From: Paramecium sonneborni
Lineage: Eukaryota; Ciliophora; Oligohymenophorea; Peniculida; Parameciidae
Length of the DNA: 64,000 bases
Assembly (NCBI GenBank): GCA_905182985.1
Contig: CAJJDN010000147.1
Location: 1-64,000, forward strand
Direction of reading: 5' to 3'
Of the stretch, positions 62,164 through 64,000 are shown one piece after another. How positions within the stretch are numbered: position 1 is the first letter of the stretch; each line of letters opens with the position of its first letter. The translations under genes and the position numbers were made by a program. Below the pieces are notes generated by a model. That model did not search any database. It was given only the letters and a program-made list of their open reading frames with translations, and had not been told where the DNA came from.

Positions 62164-64000
62164 TTAAGTTTCAAAAATCTTTGCATTAATTTAGGAGTTG
62201 ATTTACATAAATCTATTTGAATGAGAAAATTAAGTTACCTTAAACTAAAAATTATTTATTTCTTATTATATCAGAACTATTTACTCCTTCATAAAATGGA
62301 GATTGCACTCTTTGAATTGATTCTGATAAATATTTATAAATGATTTTTATAATGTTATTTTAATATGTTAATTTATATCACTTTTAAAACTTTACAATGA
62401 TTATTATAATATTTAGGGCATAGTATGATCGTTAATTAAAGTAATTGTTGAAAAATCTTAAATAATTTTTATTATTTGTTATTATCTAACATCACCTTTT
62501 ACGAATTTAGGAAATGGCAAGAATTGAATCTAATTAAGCTAAAACAATCTGACTCTCAATAAGGGAATAGCTTAGAATTTTATTTGAAAAGTGTTCAAAA
62601 TCCTCTATAATGCAAATGTTTAGATTTAAAGGTACCAAATTGTTTTAAAACCAATTTCATTATATTTAACTTTAATATTTATTAAGAAACTTTTAACTTC
62701 TGTAATTTAAAGTTTCACAAATCCTCTTTTTAAGTGAATTCTTTAGGATTAAACAAATTTATTTGTATTTAAAAAATTCTTTACTTATTATTTCATATCA
62801 TAATATTTTTTAAACCTTAAGTTACCAAAATAAAAATAGAATAGAATTTAATTATGAAATGAATGAAATAATTTTAATTTTTAATATAATAATAAAAAGA
62901 ATTTTAATGAAAGGAAAATATAGAAATTTTTGATTTATCGTTTCAACTTATTTTAGAAAAAATACTTGTCTACAGATTAATAAAAATCAAAATAGATTAA
63001 TTTCCATATAAAAATATTTTTTATTAATAATAGAAGAATTCAATTTACATAATAAATTGATTTTAATTGTTCATAACGCAATTTATTAATTTTTATTTTT
63101 TTAAACATTAGGAGCAGTGGAGAAAAATTTTTATTTTTTCTTGAAGTTTTCTTTTTTTAAGAATATCTTGATTTAATTATGTTTTGAAGGTATGTATTTA
63201 ATTTTATAAATTATAATTAAATTAATTCAAATTACTGATGTTATTCAATAGATAGAATATGATGTAATATATACATGCACAGAAACTGCTAATTTAGTCT
63301 TATTTTTGGTGCTATATTCTTTAAGTCTTCCACATTATAAAGTATTATATCTGGCTATTAATAATTATTAGATTAGATTATATTAAGATTCTCTAATCCA
63401 TTATCTAATATTTTAATTGTTTCATTAAAATATCTTTAAAATAGCATATTTACATAGATACGCGTCACAAACTATAACAGTATTCTCATATTTTAAAGTA
63501 GTATCAGATAAAATGTTAATAAATTAATTGTATTTAGAGTTGGTTAGTTATTCATGAAAAAAAGTTAACTTTAAATAGTTGTATAATAAATCCATTTATT
63601 AATTTAGAGTATGAATTCTGAATGAACAGAGCATAATCCTCAAAAAATTTAAGGGTTCTGATTATTTCGATTGAAATAGTAAAAATTTAGCTACACTATT
63701 TAAGTATGTTTTGCAAAGTTAAATAATACTGTTATTTATCGTTCTGCCTTAGCTTATGGAATAATTAATAATATTAGCAAAATTTGTAAATAATAAAAAA
63801 TCAAAAGATCAAATCAGATCAGATAAGGTCACAGGACAATTAAAAGAAGTCTTAAATCTTTTAACTTTGATAACTATTTTAAATTAAGGATTAAAAGTAA
63901 ATATATAAGGGAAAAAAAGGCAATATGTACTGTATTCTAGTGTTGGACAACAATCATCATCGATATTTTCAAGAATTTTAAAGTGCTTTTGGTTATCCTG
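62164..64000. other. Unrecognised AT-rich sequence to window end
   Basis: Short ciliate-code frames on both strands but nothing I can support as a gene. There is no telomere at this end. Confidence 0.45.

Noticed and set aside
1..64000. tRNA or rRNA genes
   Set aside because: I saw no cloverleaf with conserved B-box or any rRNA motif by eye. A tRNA scan would be needed to exclude them fully.

Overview
The window is the left end of a ciliate somatic (macronuclear) chromosome, almost certainly from Paramecium. It opens with a C4A2/C3A3 mixed telomere at 1-56. It is very AT-rich. Its genes read through only if TAA and TAG are glutamine and TGA is the sole stop, and they carry GT-AG introns of only 20-30 nt. 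Nothing here is bacterial: there are no operons or Shine-Dalgarno sites, and standard-code ORFs are mostly meaningless.

Layout. 57-7,150 is subtelomere holding broken gene fragments (m-AAA protease, voltage/cyclic-nucleotide-type K+ channel, dynein heavy chain). 7,152-11,379 (+) is a TPR protein in which almost every 34-residue TPR is its own 102-nt exon. 11,698-17,440 (-) is a second TPR gene with the same exon plan, convergent with the first. 18,116-20,805 (+) is a thioredoxin-fold/ZZ-finger protein. 22,503-23,996 (-) is a membrane RING-H2 protein. About 26,435-35,300 (+) is a very large STAND/NACHT-like NTPase with pentapeptide and WD40 repeats. 36,200-37,250 is degenerate. 37,820-41,713 is a surface (immobilization) antigen pseudogene, present twice only because of assembly. 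41,900-42,274 (-) is a small Cys-rich protein. 43,751-45,082 (-) is a B-box/TPR protein with the same one-TPR-per-exon plan. 47,815-49,271 (+) is a Tul1-like membrane RING ligase. About 49,320-51,189 (+) is an unknown protein. 51,676-54,522 (-) is an EF-hand pseudokinase. 56,809-57,982 (-) is a seven-repeat WD40 protein. 59,992-61,560 (-) is a tubulin pseudogene. The rest to 64,000 is intergenic or unrecognised.

Assembly. Every N run or single N (12,287-12,457; 15,654; 21,988; 39,779; 49,995-50,746) lies between two essentially identical direct copies of 0.5-1.9 kb. These are contig overlaps that were never merged, so about 6 kb is counted twice and several genes appear split or doubled. Most of the left-hand overlaps end exactly at a TA dinucleotide. 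One ends at the edge of a TA-bounded 28-nt insertion that breaks a TPR exon, and another ends where an 80-nt tail starts with a near-match to the Paramecium IES end consensus. This suggests that variable excision of internal eliminated sequences (IESs) broke the assembly.

How the genes work together. There is no pathway cluster. The recurring theme is repeat-protein scaffolds (TPR, WD40) and ubiquitin-ligase-type proteins (two membrane RINGs, one B-box). The most notable signals are the exact one-repeat/one-exon architecture in three genes, the candidate retained IESs, and the NLR-like NTPase.
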